From positions 112,186-176,185 of the forward strand of contig CALIRO010000040.1 in assembly GCA_938042245.1 (NCBI GenBank): a stretch of 64,000 nt of DNA, read 5' to 3'. The first letter of the stretch is position 1. The number at the start of each line of letters is the position of its first letter. Below the pieces are notes generated by a model that saw nothing but the letters and a program-made list of their open reading frames with translations, was not told where the DNA came from and ran no database searches. Origin of the DNA: an uncultured Thermoguttaceae bacterium (GTDB lineage Bacteria; Planctomycetota; Planctomycetia; Pirellulales; Thermoguttaceae). A program made the translations under genes and the position numbers. Shown in pieces: positions 1 through 11,392 of the stretch.

Positions 1-2113
1 AGTCGTTTTTGAGGGCCTCCATCATTTCCGAGGAAATCCGTTCTCGCGCATGGGACCATGTGTCCAACACTTGCCGATACCGTTCCAAATCCGTGATCGT
101 TCCTCGGTTGAAATTCTTCTGGATCTGCAGGATCTGTCTTTCCGCTTCTCGAATGATCTGAGCTTTACTGGCGGGAGTGATCAGATCATCGGTACTAAAG
201 CTCAGGCCGCTTCGCGTGCTTTGGCGGAAACCGAATTGATTCATCCGGTCCAGCAGTTCGATGGTAGCCCTTCGCCCCAGCAGTTCATAGCAGTCGGAAA
301 TGACCATCGATAGCTCGCTCGATTTGAGCGGCATGTTGTAGAAGGGCATCCCTTCGGGAAGAATACTGTTGAACAGGACTCGACCTACTGTGGTTTCGAT
401 TATTTTCGGGGGCGGCGAGTCGTCTTTATCGTCTTTGCCGGTTTTGACCTTGCGGCCGGGTGGCAAACGCAGTTGGATCACCGCATGGGTATCTACTTTT
501 CCTTGCGCGTAGGCCATTTCCACCTCATCCATCGAGGCGAAGATCATCCCTTCGCCTTTTCGTTCGGGCAGGGCCAGCGTAGTATAATAGCAACCCATGA
601 CGATGTCCTGCGAAGGGCTAATAATCGGACCTCCATGGGCGGGACTGAAAATGTTGTGGATGGACATCAGTAAAGTATGCGCTTCCACTTGCGCTTCGAT
701 CGACAGCGGTAGATGCACCGCCATCTGGTCCCCGTCGAAGTCCGCATTAAACCCTTTGCAGACCAACGGATGCAGTTGAATGGCGTTGCCTTCGATCAGC
801 ACCGGCTCAAACCCCTGGATGCCCATTCGGTGCAACGTAGGCGCCCGGTTCAACAGCACCGGATGGTTGACGATGACCTCGGCCAGGATTTCCCAGACCT
901 CGTCGTCTTTCCGTTCGATCATCTTTTTAGCGCTTTTGATGGTATCGGCATGGCCGAGTTCTTTGAGCCGACGAATGATGAACGGTTGATACAATTCCAG
1001 GGCGATCCTCTTCGGCAGGCCGCATTGATGGAGTTTCAGCGTCGGTCCGACCACAATGACACTCCGAGCGGAGTAATCCACCCGTTTGCCGAGCAAGTTT
1101 TCTCGGAATCGGCCTTGTTTCCCTTTGATCATGTCGGTTAGCGATTTGAGCGGCCGGTTACTGGAGCCGAGCACCGGCCGTTTACATCGGCTGTTATCGA
1201 ACAGGGCATCAACGGCCTGTTGAAGCATCCGTTTTTCATTGCGGATGATCACTTCAGGGGCGTTCAGATCCACCAGTTTTTTCAGCCGGTTATTCCGGTT
1301 GATGATCCGGCGGTACAGGTCGTTCAAGTCGCTGGTAGCAAAATTGCCCGAATCCAGAAGCACCAGAGGACGCAGATCCGGCGGAATCACCGGAATGACG
1401 TCCAAGACCATCCATTCCGGACGGTTGTCGCTATCGCGGATCGCTTCAACCAATTTCAGACGGTTGATTAGTTCTTTCCGACGTTGTTTGGAGGTGGTTT
1501 CCGCCAATTCGGCGCGGAGCTCTTGAGAAAGTTTGACCAGGTCCAGATCGATCAGGAGTTTTCGGATGGCTTCAGCGCCCATGTCGGCTTTGAAGGCGTT
1601 TTCGCCATATTGCCGACGTGCTTCCCGGTATTCTTCTTCGGTAAGCAATTGCTGTTTCTCTAACGGTGTGTCGCCGGGGTCGATGACGACGTAGTCTTGG
1701 TAGTAGATAATTTTTTCCAGGCTGGTGGTCTTCATATCGAGCAAGACCCCCAGACGACTGGGCACCGCTTTGAAGAACCAGATATGGACCACGGGAGCGG
1801 CTAATTCGATATGGCCCATGCGTTTGCGTCGGACCCGGCTGTGGGTGATTTTCACCCCGCATCGGTCGCAGATCATCCCCTTATATTTCATTCCTCGGTA
1901 TTTGCCGCAGGAGCATTCCCAGTCTTTTTCCGGGCCGAAGATCCGTTCGCAAAACAGCCCGTCCCGTTCCGGCCGATACGTACGGTAGTTGATTGTTTCC
2001 GGCTTTTTGACTTCTCCGAAAGACCAACTACGGATATCATGAGGTCGCGCAAGGCTGATTTTGACCGAAACGTAGTCATTAATTCGGTCGTACAAGGGTT
2101 CGCCGATGCTCAC
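1..2113 (-). CDS. rpoC: RNA polymerase subunit beta' (3' end outside window)
   Basis: This encodes the N-terminal 704 residues of the beta' subunit of RNA polymerase; the rest lies beyond the window edge. The start is a GTG at 2113 with a GGAGG ribosome site 7 nt upstream (2121-2125), giving [13 protein letters not shown]. The N-terminal zinc-binding cluster (CSCGKYRG...CDRCGV) is present. So is the absolutely conserved NADFDGDQM motif, which binds the catalytic magnesium (codons around 725-751). The gene follows rpoB after a 126-bp gap, on the same strand, as in most bacteria. No frameshift is seen. Identity is certain; only the C-terminus is unseen. Confidence 0.98.
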   Translation of the reverse strand, partial: MSIGEPLYDRINDYVSVKISLARPHDIRSWSFGEVKKPETINYRTYRPERDGLFCERIFGPEKDWECSCGKYRGMKYKGMICDRCGVKITHSRVRRKRMGHIELAAPVVHIWFFKAVPSRLGVLLDMKTTSLEKIIYYQDYVVIDPGDTPLEKQQLLTEEEYREARRQYGENAFKADMGAEAIRKLLIDLDLVKLSQELRAELAETTSKQRRKELINRLKLVEAIRDSDNRPEWMVLDVIPVIPPDLRPLVLLDSGNFATSDLNDLYRRIINRNNRLKKLVDLNAPEVIIRNEKRMLQQAVDALFDNSRCKRPVLGSSNRPLKSLTDMIKGKQGRFRENLLGKRVDYSARSVIVVGPTLKLHQCGLPKRIALELYQPFIIRRLKELGHADTIKSAKKMIERKDDEVWEILAEVIVNHPVLLNRAPTLHRMGIQGFEPVLIEGNAIQLHPLVCKGFNADFDGDQMAVHLPLSIEAQVEAHTLLMSIHNIFSPAHGGPIISPSQDIVMGCYYTTLALPERKGEGMIFASMDEVEMAYAQGKVDTHAVIQLRLPPGRKVKTGKDDKDDSPPPKIIETTVGRVLFNSILPEGMPFYNMPLKSSELSMVISDCYELLGRRATIELLDRMNQFGFRQSTRSGLSFSTDDLITPASKAQIIREAERQILQIQKNFNRGTITDLERYRQVLDTWSHARERISSEMMEALKND

Positions 2114-2239
2114 CGTTTGACCTCCTTTGCCGGCAGGAAGATAACAACAACCAATTCCACACCTTTGAGCTGGTATGACGGCTGGGGCGTCAGAAGCGGA
2201 GCCGATGACGCCGCCGGCCGCCTTCTGACCCAGGAAGCC

Positions 2240-5200
2240 TTACATCTGGACTTTTTCCAGTTGCATATTCAAGGCCAGGCCGCGGATTTCATTCACCAGC
2301 ACATCGAAGCTGGCTGGGGTACCTGCTTCGAGGGTATTTTTTCCGTGGACCATTGCTTCGTAGATTTTGGTGCGGCCTTCCACATCGTCGCTTTTTACTG
2401 TCAGCAGTTCCTGCAGGATGTAGGCCGATCCATAGGCTTCCAAAGCCCAGACTTCCATTTCTCCGAATCGTTGGCCGCCGAAGCGGGCCTTTCCGCCCAA
2501 GGGCTGTTGGGTGATCAACGAGTAGGGGCCTGTGGATCGTGCATGGACCTTATCATCGACTAGGTGATGCAGTTTCATCATGTAAATATAACCAACGGTA
2601 GACAGTTGCTCAAATGGTTCGCCGGTTCGGCCGTCATAAAGTTGCACTTTTCCGTTTTTCGGCAGGCCGGCTTCTTCCAGGGCCTTTTGGATTTCTTCTT
2701 CCGAAGCGCCATCGAAGACCGGGGTAATGGCGCGGAATCCCAGTCGGGCCGCCGCCCAACCTAAATGGGTCTCCAGGATTTGGCCGACGTTCATTCGGCT
2801 CGGCACGCCCAAGGGATTCAGCAAAATTTGGACCGGCGTGCCATCGGCCAAAAAAGGCATGTCTTCCTTCGGAAGGATCTTAGCAATTACCCCTTTATTC
2901 CCATGCCGACCCGCCATCTTATCGCCTACGGAAATTTGCCGTTTGGTCGCCACATACACTTTCACCATTTGAAGCACCCCACTTCGGAGCTCATCGCCCC
3001 GCTTGAGACTGTTGAGTTTGCGGTCCCGGGCGTCGATGGCCGCCTCGATTTCCGGCCAATATTGTTTATAGATCTTCTCTACCTCCGCTCGACGTTGAGG
3101 ACTGCGGATGTCTAGTTTATCGGGGTGGAAACTCTGGGCTTGTTCGACCAAATAAGCAGGCTGATGATCTGCTAAGAGCGGTTGGCCATCTTCGTCGGTC
3201 AATTTCCGCTCTAACACCGCCTCCATCTCGGAAATCATCTGGCGGAAGATACTGGCAATTTTGGCGTTGCCTTCTGCTTCTGCATCTTTAAGGGCTTTAT
3301 CGTATTCAGCTTTTTCTTTTTCGCTGAGGCTAATTCGGCGGGAGAATTTTTGGGTGGCGATGACGATTCCTTCCACGCCGGAGGGGACTTCCAGGGATTC
3401 GTTTTTGACATCTTCGCCCGCTCGACCGAAGATGGCATGAAGCAGTTTTTCTTCCGGGGTGAGTTCCGTCTTGCTCTTCGGCGCTACTTTGCCGACCAAA
3501 ATGTCTCCTGGCCGGACATAGGTGCCTACCCGCACGATCCCGTTTTCTTCCAGGTTCCGGCGGGCCTTTTCGCTGATATTGGGAATGTCTCGCGTGAATT
3601 CTTCTCGCCCGAGTTTGGTCTCTCGGATTTCCACGTCAAATTCATCAATATGAATAGATGTATATGCATCACATTCTACCAGTTCCTGGCTGATGATAAT
3701 GGCGTCCTCGAAGTTGAATCCATCCCAGGAGACGAAGGCGGCCAGCACATTGCGGCCCAGGGCTAGTTCCCCTTGGTAGGTGGCCGCTCCGTCGGCGATC
3801 ACCTGACCTTTCTCCACCTTGTCCCCTACGCGCACCACCGGTTTTTGGTTCAAACAGGTACGTTCGTTCAGGCCAACAAATTTCTTCAGCTCATAGACAT
3901 CCGGGCCGATCTCGATCCGATTCGCATCCACATAGGTAACGGTACCTTTGCGTCGGGCTCGGACCACCATGCTGGAGTTGCCGGCCACTTCCGGTTCCAT
4001 TCCGGTGGCCACCAAGGGGGCTTCGGTTACCAGAAGGGGCACCGCCTGGCGTTGCATGTTCGATCCCATCAGTGCCCGGTTGGCGTCGTCGTGTTCCAGG
4101 AAGGGGATCAGGCTGGCCGACACCCCCACCATCTGACAGGGGGAAACGTCGATATATTGAACTTTGTCCACTGGAACTAAATGGAAATCTCCTTTGTAGC
4201 GGGCCACAATGGTTTCGCCCACGATCTTGCCGTCTTTGATGGGGGCATCGGCCGGGGCGATCACCACTTCTCGTTCCTGGTCGGCCCGGAGCCATTCAAT
4301 CTGGTCGGTCAGCTTGCCGTGCACCACCTTTTGATATGGTGTGATCAAAAATCCATATTGATCCACATCGGCGTAGATGGCCATACTGGAAATAAGGCCA
4401 ATATTCGTTCCTTCCGGTGTTTCGATTGGGCAGATGCGGCCGTAGTGGGAAATATGCACATCCCGCACCTCGAAGCCGGCCCGCTTGCGGTTTAGCCCCC
4501 CCGGCCCCAACGCACTTAAACGCCGTTCATGCGTCAGAGTCGAAAGTGGGTTGGTCTGGTCAATCACCTGCGAGAGTTCGCTTCGGCCGAAGAAGTATTC
4601 AATGGCCGCCGAAACACTCTTCGGATTGACCAACGTCCGGGGGGTCATATCTTCCACGTCTTTCAAGCTCATCCGTTCCTGCACGGTGCGCCGGAGTTTC
4701 AGCAGCCCCTTTCGGATTTCTTCGCCAGCCAATTCATCGATGGTTCGTAGCCGACGATTCCCCAAGTCATCAATATCATCCAAGCGGGCCTCCGGATCAT
4801 TGCTCTGCAGCCGTAACAGATATTCCATGGCAGCAATCAGGTCCTCAGCCCGCAGCGTCATTTCATCTTCCGGAACCTGCAGACCCAATTTTCGGTTGAT
4901 GCGGAATCGGCCCACGCGCCCAAGCCGATACCGATTCGGGTCGAAAAACTTCTCCCGGAATAACGTCTTGGCCTTTTCTAAATGGGGCGGGTTGCCGGGC
5001 CGAAGACGCTGGTAAATCCGAAGCAAGGCTTCTTCATGGCTGGCAGTGGGGTCCTCAGCTAAGGTGTTCAGAATCAGAGGAGTTTTAGGGGGCGGCATGA
5101 CCTCCACTTCCGTCAGGCCGGAAGAACAAATAATTTCTGCCATATTTTTGGTGATCTTCTGCCCTGCTTCGACGATGATTTCCCCGGCCCGGGAGCTTCC

Positions 5201-5950
5201 GGCCGGATAGACCACATCCGTTACAGCGATCTTGCCTTCGAGTTTGACGGCGCTGCGTCCGTCGATGATCTTTTCAACACTGGTGGGATAGAAGGCCCGC
5301 AAGATGGAGGCGTTGTCGCTGTATTTGGGGTCCATGGCCCGGAGGAGGGTCGTGGCGGGAAATTTGCCGCTCTGATCAATCCGCACCGCCAAGGTTTCCC
5401 GACGGGTTACATTAATCTCCACCCAACTGCCCCGTTCGGGAATAATTCGGCAGACATGCAGTTTACGATCCCCTCCTTCGGACTCAGCAATGAAATCCAT
5501 GCCGGGACTGCGATGTAATTGGCTGACAACGACCCGCTCGGCACCGTTGATGATAAATTCTCCGCCGCCCAGCATGATGGGGATATCCCCTAAATAGACT
5601 TCCTCTTCGACCGGCTGTGGTTTGGTCAGCCGAAGCCATACCTTCAGCGGTCGGCCATACGTCAGTCGCAACTGCCGACATTCGTCCGGATCATACCGAG
5701 GTTTGCCTAATTCATAGCGGATATATTCCAACCGAAGCGATTTGTCATAATTTTCGATGGGAAAGATTTCTCGAAACAAAGCTTCCAGCCCCTGGTTTTT
5801 TCGTTTTTGCCAGGGCACCTCCGCCTGAAGAAAAGCTTCGTAACTGCGAGTTTGCAGTCGAGTCAGGTCGGGAATCGGAAAAATCGGCCGACGAGAGCCA
5901 AAATAGCGAACTTCTTTAGGCTGAAGACGGCGTTGGGCCGGAACGGCCAT
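2240..5950 (-). CDS. rpoB: RNA polymerase subunit beta
   Basis: This is the 1236-residue beta subunit of RNA polymerase, a normal length for a beta subunit without large lineage inserts. The N-terminus ([23 protein letters not shown]) matches the family. Further diagnostic stretches are the rifampicin-region segment with LSALGPGGL and the following [13 protein letters not shown], the GRHGNKGVI segment near the active centre, and the C-terminal [23 protein letters not shown] block. It sits between rplL (about 200 bp upstream) and rpoC. The start at 5950 is chosen because it begins the conserved N-terminus directly, with AGGAGGA-like bases just upstream. Confidence 0.98.
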   Translation of the reverse strand: MAVPAQRRLQPKEVRYFGSRRPIFPIPDLTRLQTRSYEAFLQAEVPWQKRKNQGLEALFREIFPIENYDKSLRLEYIRYELGKPRYDPDECRQLRLTYGRPLKVWLRLTKPQPVEEEVYLGDIPIMLGGGEFIINGAERVVVSQLHRSPGMDFIAESEGGDRKLHVCRIIPERGSWVEINVTRRETLAVRIDQSGKFPATTLLRAMDPKYSDNASILRAFYPTSVEKIIDGRSAVKLEGKIAVTDVVYPAGSSRAGEIIVEAGQKITKNMAEIICSSGLTEVEVMPPPKTPLILNTLAEDPTASHEEALLRIYQRLRPGNPPHLEKAKTLFREKFFDPNRYRLGRVGRFRINRKLGLQVPEDEMTLRAEDLIAAMEYLLRLQSNDPEARLDDIDDLGNRRLRTIDELAGEEIRKGLLKLRRTVQERMSLKDVEDMTPRTLVNPKSVSAAIEYFFGRSELSQVIDQTNPLSTLTHERRLSALGPGGLNRKRAGFEVRDVHISHYGRICPIETPEGTNIGLISSMAIYADVDQYGFLITPYQKVVHGKLTDQIEWLRADQEREVVIAPADAPIKDGKIVGETIVARYKGDFHLVPVDKVQYIDVSPCQMVGVSASLIPFLEHDDANRALMGSNMQRQAVPLLVTEAPLVATGMEPEVAGNSSMVVRARRKGTVTYVDANRIEIGPDVYELKKFVGLNERTCLNQKPVVRVGDKVEKGQVIADGAATYQGELALGRNVLAAFVSWDGFNFEDAIIISQELVECDAYTSIHIDEFDVEIRETKLGREEFTRDIPNISEKARRNLEENGIVRVGTYVRPGDILVGKVAPKSKTELTPEEKLLHAIFGRAGEDVKNESLEVPSGVEGIVIATQKFSRRISLSEKEKAEYDKALKDAEAEGNAKIASIFRQMISEMEAVLERKLTDEDGQPLLADHQPAYLVEQAQSFHPDKLDIRSPQRRAEVEKIYKQYWPEIEAAIDARDRKLNSLKRGDELRSGVLQMVKVYVATKRQISVGDKMAGRHGNKGVIAKILPKEDMPFLADGTPVQILLNPLGVPSRMNVGQILETHLGWAAARLGFRAITPVFDGASEEEIQKALEEAGLPKNGKVQLYDGRTGEPFEQLSTVGYIYMMKLHHLVDDKVHARSTGPYSLITQQPLGGKARFGGQRFGEMEVWALEAYGSAYILQELLTVKSDDVEGRTKIYEAMVHGKNTLEAGTPASFDVLVNEIRGLALNMQLEKVQM

Positions 5951-6151
5951 AGCATCCTCCTCCCAAACAGACCATTAGGATCCAGCCAGAAAAGAAGAAC
6001 CATCCACCCGCACTTGAGCGCAGACACGGAATTCGGACCAATCGGGTTGCCTTCGCCCTCCCGATTGTCTAGCAGACCATACCACCACCGACTGCCCCTA
6101 GGGTGCCCGGAACCTCGGCCTATGGGGAGTGGTTCTCCAGGCAAGCCAGGC

Positions 6152-6568
6152 TTATTTGATCGAGACCGTGGCGCCCACCTCTTCTAACTGTTTTTTGATT
6201 TTTTCGGCTTCTTCTTTGGAGACGCCTTCTTTGACTTTTTTCGGGGCGCCTTCGACGAGGTCTTTGGCTTCCTTTAACCCCAGCCCGGTGATCTGCCGGA
6301 TCACCTTGATGACCTCGATCTTTTTATCGCCGAACTTTTCCAGGACGACATCAAATTCGGTCTTGGCTTCGGCTTCAGCGGCAGCAGCGCCAGGTGCCTG
6401 CGAAGGCATGACCATCATGGCTGCGCCAGCCGCCGCCGCCTTAATCCCATAGACCTCTTCCAAATAATCGCTCAATTCCTTGGCTTCCAGCAAGGTAAGC
6501 TTTACAATCCGATCTCCCAATTCCTTCGTGGTTTGGGAAAATTGCCGTGTTGCCGTGTCGGTAGCCAT
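6152..6568 (-). CDS. rplL: 50S ribosomal protein L7/L12
   Basis: This is the stalk protein that recruits translational GTPases to the ribosome. The 138-residue protein has an N-terminal dimerisation helix region, an Ala-rich hinge around residues 45-65 and the highly conserved C-terminal domain ([21 protein letters not shown]...[12 protein letters not shown]...K). I start it at ATG 6568. A longer reading would begin at a GTG at 6580 and add four residues (MNIA) that are not family-like. It is separated from rplJ by about 266 bp, longer than is common for this pair, with no gene in the gap. Confidence 0.97.
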   Translation of the reverse strand: MATDTATRQFSQTTKELGDRIVKLTLLEAKELSDYLEEVYGIKAAAAGAAMMVMPSQAPGAAAAEAEAKTEFDVVLEKFGDKKIEVIKVIRQITGLGLKEAKDLVEGAPKKVKEGVSKEEAEKIKKQLEEVGATVSIK

Positions 6569-6834
6569 CGCTATGTTCACCCTTTCATGCTAACCGGAAA
6601 AAAACACTTCTGTTCACTCCTTTTTCGTAATCCTCGATACCTATGCTTATCTCGGTAGTCCCGGAAGCGCAGAGGCTAACCGGGATGAGGGGTTTTGATT
6701 TGCAGAAATGGGATTGCTTGGGGAAGTGTACTCCCTCCAGGTTTCCAAGGATTGCACCAAAGGTTCCGAAATGCCAAGCGAATCTCCAGGAGCGTACGAA
6801 GGAAAACAGTTCCGTGGGAAGGAATCGATTCTCC

Positions 6835-7374
6835 TTATTCTGGCGGGGAGGGCTGTTGTTCTGGCTCTGCTTTTTGGCGGATTTGAGCGGCCAAGGTGGC
6901 CGCCGGGCCAACAAGCTGCCCCACCAATTGGGCCCCCGGCGAAAGGATCTGCCCGAGCAACCGGGCCAAAAGCTCCTGCCGGGTAGGCATCTTACTGACC
7001 TGTTTTAACTCCTCCGGGCTGAGACGTTTGCCCTCCATGCAGCCGCCCCGGAGCTCCAGTTTCTCGTAGTCTTTTTGCTCCGCAAGCCGAAAGACCTCCT
7101 TGGCCAGGCTGACAATATCCTCCCCACCCCAACAGATGGCGGCCGGCCCCGTGAGTCCCTCAAACATAGAAGCCAACGGCGTGCCCACCAACGCCCGCCG
7201 CGCAAGACTGTTTTTGACCACCATCAGCGAAATCTTCTTTTCCCGGAGCTCCTTGCGCAGTCTGGTACTGCTCACCCCGTCCAGCCGAGACACATTGACC
7301 AAAACGGCCGAATCTACCCCGGCCAACCGACGACGTAACTCCTCTGTTATTAAATTTTTCACATATTTACTCAT
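6835..7374 (-). CDS. rplJ: 50S ribosomal protein L10
   Basis: L10 forms the base of the L7/L12 stalk. The 179-residue product begins MSKYVKNLITEELRRRL and contains the typical KNSLARRALVGTP segment and a C-terminal helix expected to bind L12 dimers. The last 25 or so residues are rich in Pro, Glu and Gln and are not part of the core fold. It lies between rplA and rplL as expected. In this operon L10 often represses its own mRNA through a leader; I could not identify such a leader in the 89-bp gap upstream. Confidence 0.96.
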   Translation of the reverse strand: MSKYVKNLITEELRRRLAGVDSAVLVNVSRLDGVSSTRLRKELREKKISLMVVKNSLARRALVGTPLASMFEGLTGPAAICWGGEDIVSLAKEVFRLAEQKDYEKLELRGGCMEGKRLSPEELKQVSKMPTRQELLARLLGQILSPGAQLVGQLVGPAATLAAQIRQKAEPEQQPSPPE

Positions 7375-7463
7375 GGATATTTCCTACCTATCCGAGCTTA
7401 GGATTCTGCGGGCAGTTCAAGTTATGTTTTGCCGGCCTCCCGCCTCCCACGGTCCATCGGCGA

Positions 7464-8147
7464 TCAAGCGGCCTGCACCCGAACACTAGGGCTCATGGTG
7501 GCAGAAATCGCGATACTTTTAATATATTGCCCACGTACCGCCGCCGGTTTGAGCGACTGCACATAGTCGATCAACGTTTTGATATTTTCTACCAGTTTTT
7601 GAGCGTCGAAACTGAGTTTGCCCACCACCGCATGGATCACCCCCCCGGCGTCATTGCGGAACTCTACCTTGCCCGCTTTGTACTCCCGGACCACCCGGCC
7701 GACATCCATGGTAACCGTGCCGGCCCGGGGCGAAGGCATGAGGCCTCGGGGACCAAGGATTTTCCCCAACGGCCCTACAAGCCCCATCATATCGGGAGTC
7801 GCAATGCAGACATCGAAGTCGGTCCAACCAGCCTTGATTTTTTCGGCCAATTCAGCGCCGCCGACTTCATCGGCCCCGGCCGCTCGAGCCTCATCCACTT
7901 TATCCCCTTTGGCAAACACCACCACCCGAAGGGTTTTGCCGATTCCATGCGGCAACACAATCGAACCCCGCACCGTTTGATCTGCCTGCCGAGGATCAAT
8001 CCCTAAGCGGATGGCAACCTCGACGCTCTGGTCAAACTTGGTGGTATTAAATTGCTTCAATAAGGCCACCGCCTCGGGCAACGGCAACGGTTGTTTGCCC
8101 GGCGTCTTGGCCAACATCGCTTTCATCCGTTTAGATCGTTTCACCAT
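7464..8147 (-). CDS. rplA: 50S ribosomal protein L1
   Basis: L1 binds the 23S rRNA at the E-site stalk and in many bacteria represses its own operon. The open frame extends further upstream, to 8225, but the family-like protein begins at [13 protein letters not shown] therefore use ATG 8147, preceded by a GGAAGAG ribosome site; this gives 227 residues, the normal length. Conserved parts include the F-K-G...ADEVGG...L segment, the [27 protein letters not shown] block and the C-terminal [17 protein letters not shown] stretch. It lies 124 bp downstream of rplK. Confidence 0.97.
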   Translation of the reverse strand: MVKRSKRMKAMLAKTPGKQPLPLPEAVALLKQFNTTKFDQSVEVAIRLGIDPRQADQTVRGSIVLPHGIGKTLRVVVFAKGDKVDEARAAGADEVGGAELAEKIKAGWTDFDVCIATPDMMGLVGPLGKILGPRGLMPSPRAGTVTMDVGRVVREYKAGKVEFRNDAGGVIHAVVGKLSFDAQKLVENIKTLIDYVQSLKPAAVRGQYIKSIAISATMSPSVRVQAA

Positions 8148-8271
8148 GGCTGGCTCTTCCAAAACAGTTTCCCGGAAACGCATGCTTCCGCCAAAATGCC
8201 CCTGCTGGAACGCTTTGCTCTCCAAAAGCTACCTGGGTGGATTTCGGGGAAGTTCATGTGCTGAGAGCAAC

Positions 8272-8697
8272 TTAGTCTCGAATTTCCAATCCCATGCTTC
8301 GCGCGGTGCCTTCGATCATTCGGCGGGCGTGTTCCAGATCCCGGGCATTCAGGTCCGCTGCTTTGATTCGGCATATCTCGTCAATCTGGGCCCTGGTGAC
8401 AAAACCCACCTTTTCTTTGTTGGGCACTCTGGAGCCTTTGGCAATGCCCGCAGCCTTCTTCAATAGCACTGCTGCCGGCGGACTCTTGGTAACAAACTCA
8501 AAACTCCGGTCATGATAAACACGAACCACCACGGGAATCGGCATCCCAATGTCGTTTTTGGTCCGTTCATTGAATTGCTGCACAAATTGGCCCAGATTGA
8601 TGCCATACCGGCCCAACGAGGTACCTACCGGCGGAGCCGGTGTGGCCTGGCCCCCAGGAACTTGAAATTTCACTTCTGCTATCAGTTGCTTCGCCAT
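8272..8697 (-). CDS. rplK: 50S ribosomal protein L11
   Basis: L11 binds the GTPase-associated region of 23S rRNA. The 141-residue protein has the N-terminal motif with [20 protein letters not shown] and the C-terminal rRNA-binding domain ([25 protein letters not shown]...EGTARSMGL). Length and both domains are normal. Downstream on the same strand comes rplA. Upstream, toward nusG, is an unusually long gene-free stretch of 704 bp, so rplK may have its own promoter there. Confidence 0.97.
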   Translation of the reverse strand: MAKQLIAEVKFQVPGGQATPAPPVGTSLGRYGINLGQFVQQFNERTKNDIGMPIPVVVRVYHDRSFEFVTKSPPAAVLLKKAAGIAKGSRVPNKEKVGFVTRAQIDEICRIKAADLNARDLEHARRMIEGTARSMGLEIRD

Positions 8698-9401
8698 AGC
8701 CGATGCAGAATCCTTTAATAAGTTGCCAGTTTCCTATTCTCCCTCAGCCCATCCTAATGAACCAACTTGGCTCTGCGGAACCCTTTTCTAGGGGAAGCTA
8801 ATGTACTCGCGTACCATTTCTGCCTACTGAAGCAGGTTCCTGTTTTTTAGAACGAATACCCCCCGCGTATCACTGCCGCGGAACCGGCAGTCCAAAAAGC
8901 AGAAACCCCTCGAAAAGACAGGATTCCTACTTTCGCAGCAGCAACAGGTTGCATCCCTCGGCTGAACTGATACAAGTCACTAAAACCTCCAAAAACACCT
9001 TTTATTTATTGACCCACATCTCTATAATCCCACAGAGCCTTTCCACAGAGCCAACCAGGTCCTAAAAATTTTCTGTTTACTATGGTTGTTTAAGGTCTCT
9101 GTTCATTTTGCCAACCGGGGCACCCAACGTACTTCCGGTGGGAAAATTCCGAATCTTCGTGAATTCCGATTTTTCGTAAGGATGACAAAACAATCCCTTC
9201 CGAGGAAATGGTCGACCAGGATGCCATTTGATTTGGCCCAGCTTACCCAACCGGGCTATGGGCTGGCCTCATCCCCGCCAAGCACTGTCGGTCCCACCGG
9301 ACCACCCCGATTGAGAGCCTCTACCAAAACCACCTTTGCTGACCCTTTCCGCCTAGGAAAAGGGCTAGGGGGAGCTTTTGGGGTTGGTTTGTTGGTAGTC
9401 C
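8698..9401. other. Gene-free gap between nusG and rplK
   Basis: No credible gene lies in these 704 bases on either strand; the one frame at 9086-9454 has no ribosome site and no family-like sequence. The left third contains a copy of the MITE-like repeat (about 8800-8975). An A/T-rich patch lies near 8995-9030 and could hold a minus-strand promoter for rplKAJL, but I do not see a clear -35/-10 pair. In most bacteria nusG and rplK are closely spaced, so this gap is unusual. Confidence 0.6.
8800..8975 (+). repeat. MITE-like repeat, copy D (divergent)
   Basis: This is a diverged copy of the repeat family best seen at 14223 and 45531. The right half is clear: CTCGAAAAGACAGGATTCCT, then TTCGCAGCAGCAACAGGT, then CTCGGCTGAACTGATAC, which closely parallels copy B. 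The left boundary is approximate because the left terminal repeat is poorly conserved here. Confidence 0.5.
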
Positions 9402-10559
9402 TTAGACTTTTTCCAGTTGCCAGTATTCGAACTCCACCGGAGTGGTTCGGTTAAAGATGCTAATCATTACGGTAACCCGACCGTTGGTTTCATCGATCGA
9501 CGAAACTTCCCCTTCAAAGTTTTCAAAGGTGCCTTCGGTGATTTTCACCCGATCCCCAATACGGAATCCGATTTTCAATTTGGGGATTTCGTCGGTTCGT
9601 TCTTCTTTTTTGGCCAGTATTCGGTTGACTTCATGCGGGGGAAGCGGACTAGGCCGACCCACCGCTCCGGTAAAATCCCCAATCCCAGGGGTTTCTCGAA
9701 CTAAAAACCATGTATCGTCGTTTAATTCCATTTGGACTACCAGATAGCCGGGGTAAAGTTTTCGGCTGGTAATCCGTTTTTTGCCTCCTTTGAATTCTGT
9801 AACTTTTTCGGTAGGGATAATAATTTCGCCAAAGTAATGATCCAATCCGGCGATAGCAGCGCGGCGGCGTAATCCCTCCCGGATCGACTCCTCTCGGTTG
9901 GTTTGGACTTTCAGGATATACCAGTCCATTTTGTCCGATTTTGGTGGTTTATCGGAAGGTTGTCCTTGGCCGGCCGGTGGACCGGATGCTGCTGGCAAGG
10001 ACTCTAGGGGCGAAGGTGTCTGGACCTCAGGGCTGCTCGGCTCACCCATGGCGGGGGATGAAATTTCCTCCCCCCCGCTCTCCTTTGCCGGAGGCTGTTC
10101 TGGTTGGCCTGCCTGGGAGGAAATGGTTTCTGGCAGCTTGGCTGTTTCTGTCGGCTGTCCGAAGGTTTCTGCTAGGCTGTGGGTTTCTCCGGGTTGGGTC
10201 TGTGCCGGAGAGACGGATTCGGTTTCGTTGGCTCCGGGGGGTACAACCGGCTTCTGAATGTCTGACTGGGCAATTTCTTCAGGGGAGGTTGGATAAGGGC
10301 CCTCCGGAGGTTTTGAACCCGGTTCCTCTATCGGCGCCAAGGACGCCGAAGGTTCTTCTGGCACAGGGGCAGTAGAGGGCAGGGCAGCCCACTCTGTCGG
10401 CCCCGCTGCCAGGCTGGAAGCAGGTTCCGCCGCTACGCTCTCCACCCCCGGCCCAGACCCACAGCCAGGGGAGCTTCCTCGGCCAGCCAAATCCTCTGCT
10501 GGCAACGAAAGCTCTTGCGGCTTGGAACCCTCCCATGGGAAAACCGGTTGCTCACTCAC
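9402..10559 (-). CDS. nusG: Transcription elongation/antitermination factor NusG with long N-terminal extension
   Basis: The last 175 residues (from MDWYILKVQTNREES, codon at 9929) form a complete NusG. They comprise the NGN domain, with the YPGYLVVQM and VRETPGIGDFTG motifs, and the KOW domain (GDRVKITEGTFENFEGEV). NusG binds RNA polymerase and couples it to Rho or the ribosome. In front lies about 210 residues rich in Pro, Glu, Ser and Gly with no recognisable fold. I start at GTG 10559, which has AGGGG 7 nt upstream; a GTG at 10610 would add 17 residues. The internal ATG at 9929 has no ribosome site, so a fused protein is more likely than a short one. It lies directly downstream of secE. 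Confidence 0.95.
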   Translation of the reverse strand: MSEQPVFPWEGSKPQELSLPAEDLAGRGSSPGCGSGPGVESVAAEPASSLAAGPTEWAALPSTAPVPEEPSASLAPIEEPGSKPPEGPYPTSPEEIAQSDIQKPVVPPGANETESVSPAQTQPGETHSLAETFGQPTETAKLPETISSQAGQPEQPPAKESGGEEISSPAMGEPSSPEVQTPSPLESLPAASGPPAGQGQPSDKPPKSDKMDWYILKVQTNREESIREGLRRRAAIAGLDHYFGEIIIPTEKVTEFKGGKKRITSRKLYPGYLVVQMELNDDTWFLVRETPGIGDFTGAVGRPSPLPPHEVNRILAKKEERTDEIPKLKIGFRIGDRVKITEGTFENFEGEVSSIDETNGRVTVMISIFNRTTPVEFEYWQLEKV

Positions 10560-10659
10560 CCTGTTACCCCTTGGCGCCAAACAGATAGGTTTAGGCAAGC
10601 GAGAGACCACGGGGAGCTTAGTTCTCTCTCTGCTCCAAGTATTTGCGGGAGCCTCTTCC

Positions 10660-11061
10660 TTACAAAACCTTTAACGTCTGGAACATCCACGTCCAAAAAG
10701 CGTCGAAGACCAACAATACCCCAGCCAACACAAACATCGTGATTAATACCACGATCGAACTGCGGATCAGTTCGGTTCGAGTGGGCCAGGATACCTTATT
10801 CATTTCTGCTTCGACGGCGATCAAAAAGTCGGCAAACCGCGGCAAGTTGACGATCCGGTAGGCGATCCAGAATCCAGCCACGGCTAACAGCCCCGGCACC
10901 AGATAGGCCGTCGTGGTGTTAATGCCCAAGGTCTGATTCAATCGCCAACAGCCCAGCGCTACCGCTAGGGCCAAACCGGCAAAGGTAACCTGACGGATGA
11001 TACGACCTTGGGTTCGTTTATAAATACTGATGCGGAACAGTTCTTGCAAAAAATCCTTCAT
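10660..11061 (-). CDS. secE: Preprotein translocase subunit SecE
   Basis: SecE clamps SecY in the inner-membrane translocon. The 133-residue protein is longer than the minimal SecE. It has two hydrophobic helices in the first half (about residues 23-42 and 50-70). The conserved SecE core follows: amphipathic helix with EAEMNKVSWPTRTELIRSS, and then the final membrane helix (VVLITMFVLAGVLLVFDAFW). Position between tRNA-Trp/tuf and nusG agrees with the canonical order. No strong ribosome site precedes the ATG. Confidence 0.95.
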   Translation of the reverse strand: MKDFLQELFRISIYKRTQGRIIRQVTFAGLALAVALGCWRLNQTLGINTTTAYLVPGLLAVAGFWIAYRIVNLPRFADFLIAVEAEMNKVSWPTRTELIRSSIVVLITMFVLAGVLLVFDAFWTWMFQTLKVL

Positions 11062-11224
11062 GGTCGAGCATCCATGGTACGGATCGTCCTAGGAGGGCGG
11101 CCCGCTGAGCGTTCGGTCAGATCGGCTTAAGGCACAAGCAGTCGCTCCGGGCATCCGCTTCAAAAGCTCCTTTGGCCCATCGGGATGGGCAACTTGCCGC
11201 AGCCAGCATCCCTCCTGGATGCAG

Positions 11225-11297
11225 CAGGGGCGGAGAGACTCGAACTCCCAACCGCCGGTTTTGGAGACCGGTGCTCTACCAATTGAGCTACACCCCT
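11225..11297 (-). tRNA. trnW: tRNA-Trp (anticodon CCA)
   Basis: The 73-nt cloverleaf was read by eye on the minus strand. The acceptor stem AGGGGTG pairs with CGCCCCT and is followed by discriminator G. D arm is GCTC/GAGC. The anticodon stem CCGGT/ACCGG encloses the loop CTCCAAA, so the anticodon is CCA. The T arm contains TTCGAGT. CCA is not encoded at the 3' end. It lies between tuf and secE. Confidence 0.96.
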
Positions 11298-11392
11298 GCG
11301 TCTCAGGAGCCGTTGGGATTGCTTGGCCCAATTCTCTGGGATCAAGGAATCCTCCGGCCCTTTGGAAAAGTTTGCTGGTAAAAAGGAGACGG

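Noticed and set aside
9086..9454. 122-codon plus-strand ORF in the nusG-rplK gap
   Set aside because: It runs into nusG on the opposite strand and has no coding features.
11062..11392. Search for rpmG (L33) between tuf and secE, where some bacteria have it
   Set aside because: The gaps on both sides of tRNA-Trp contain no L33-like frame.
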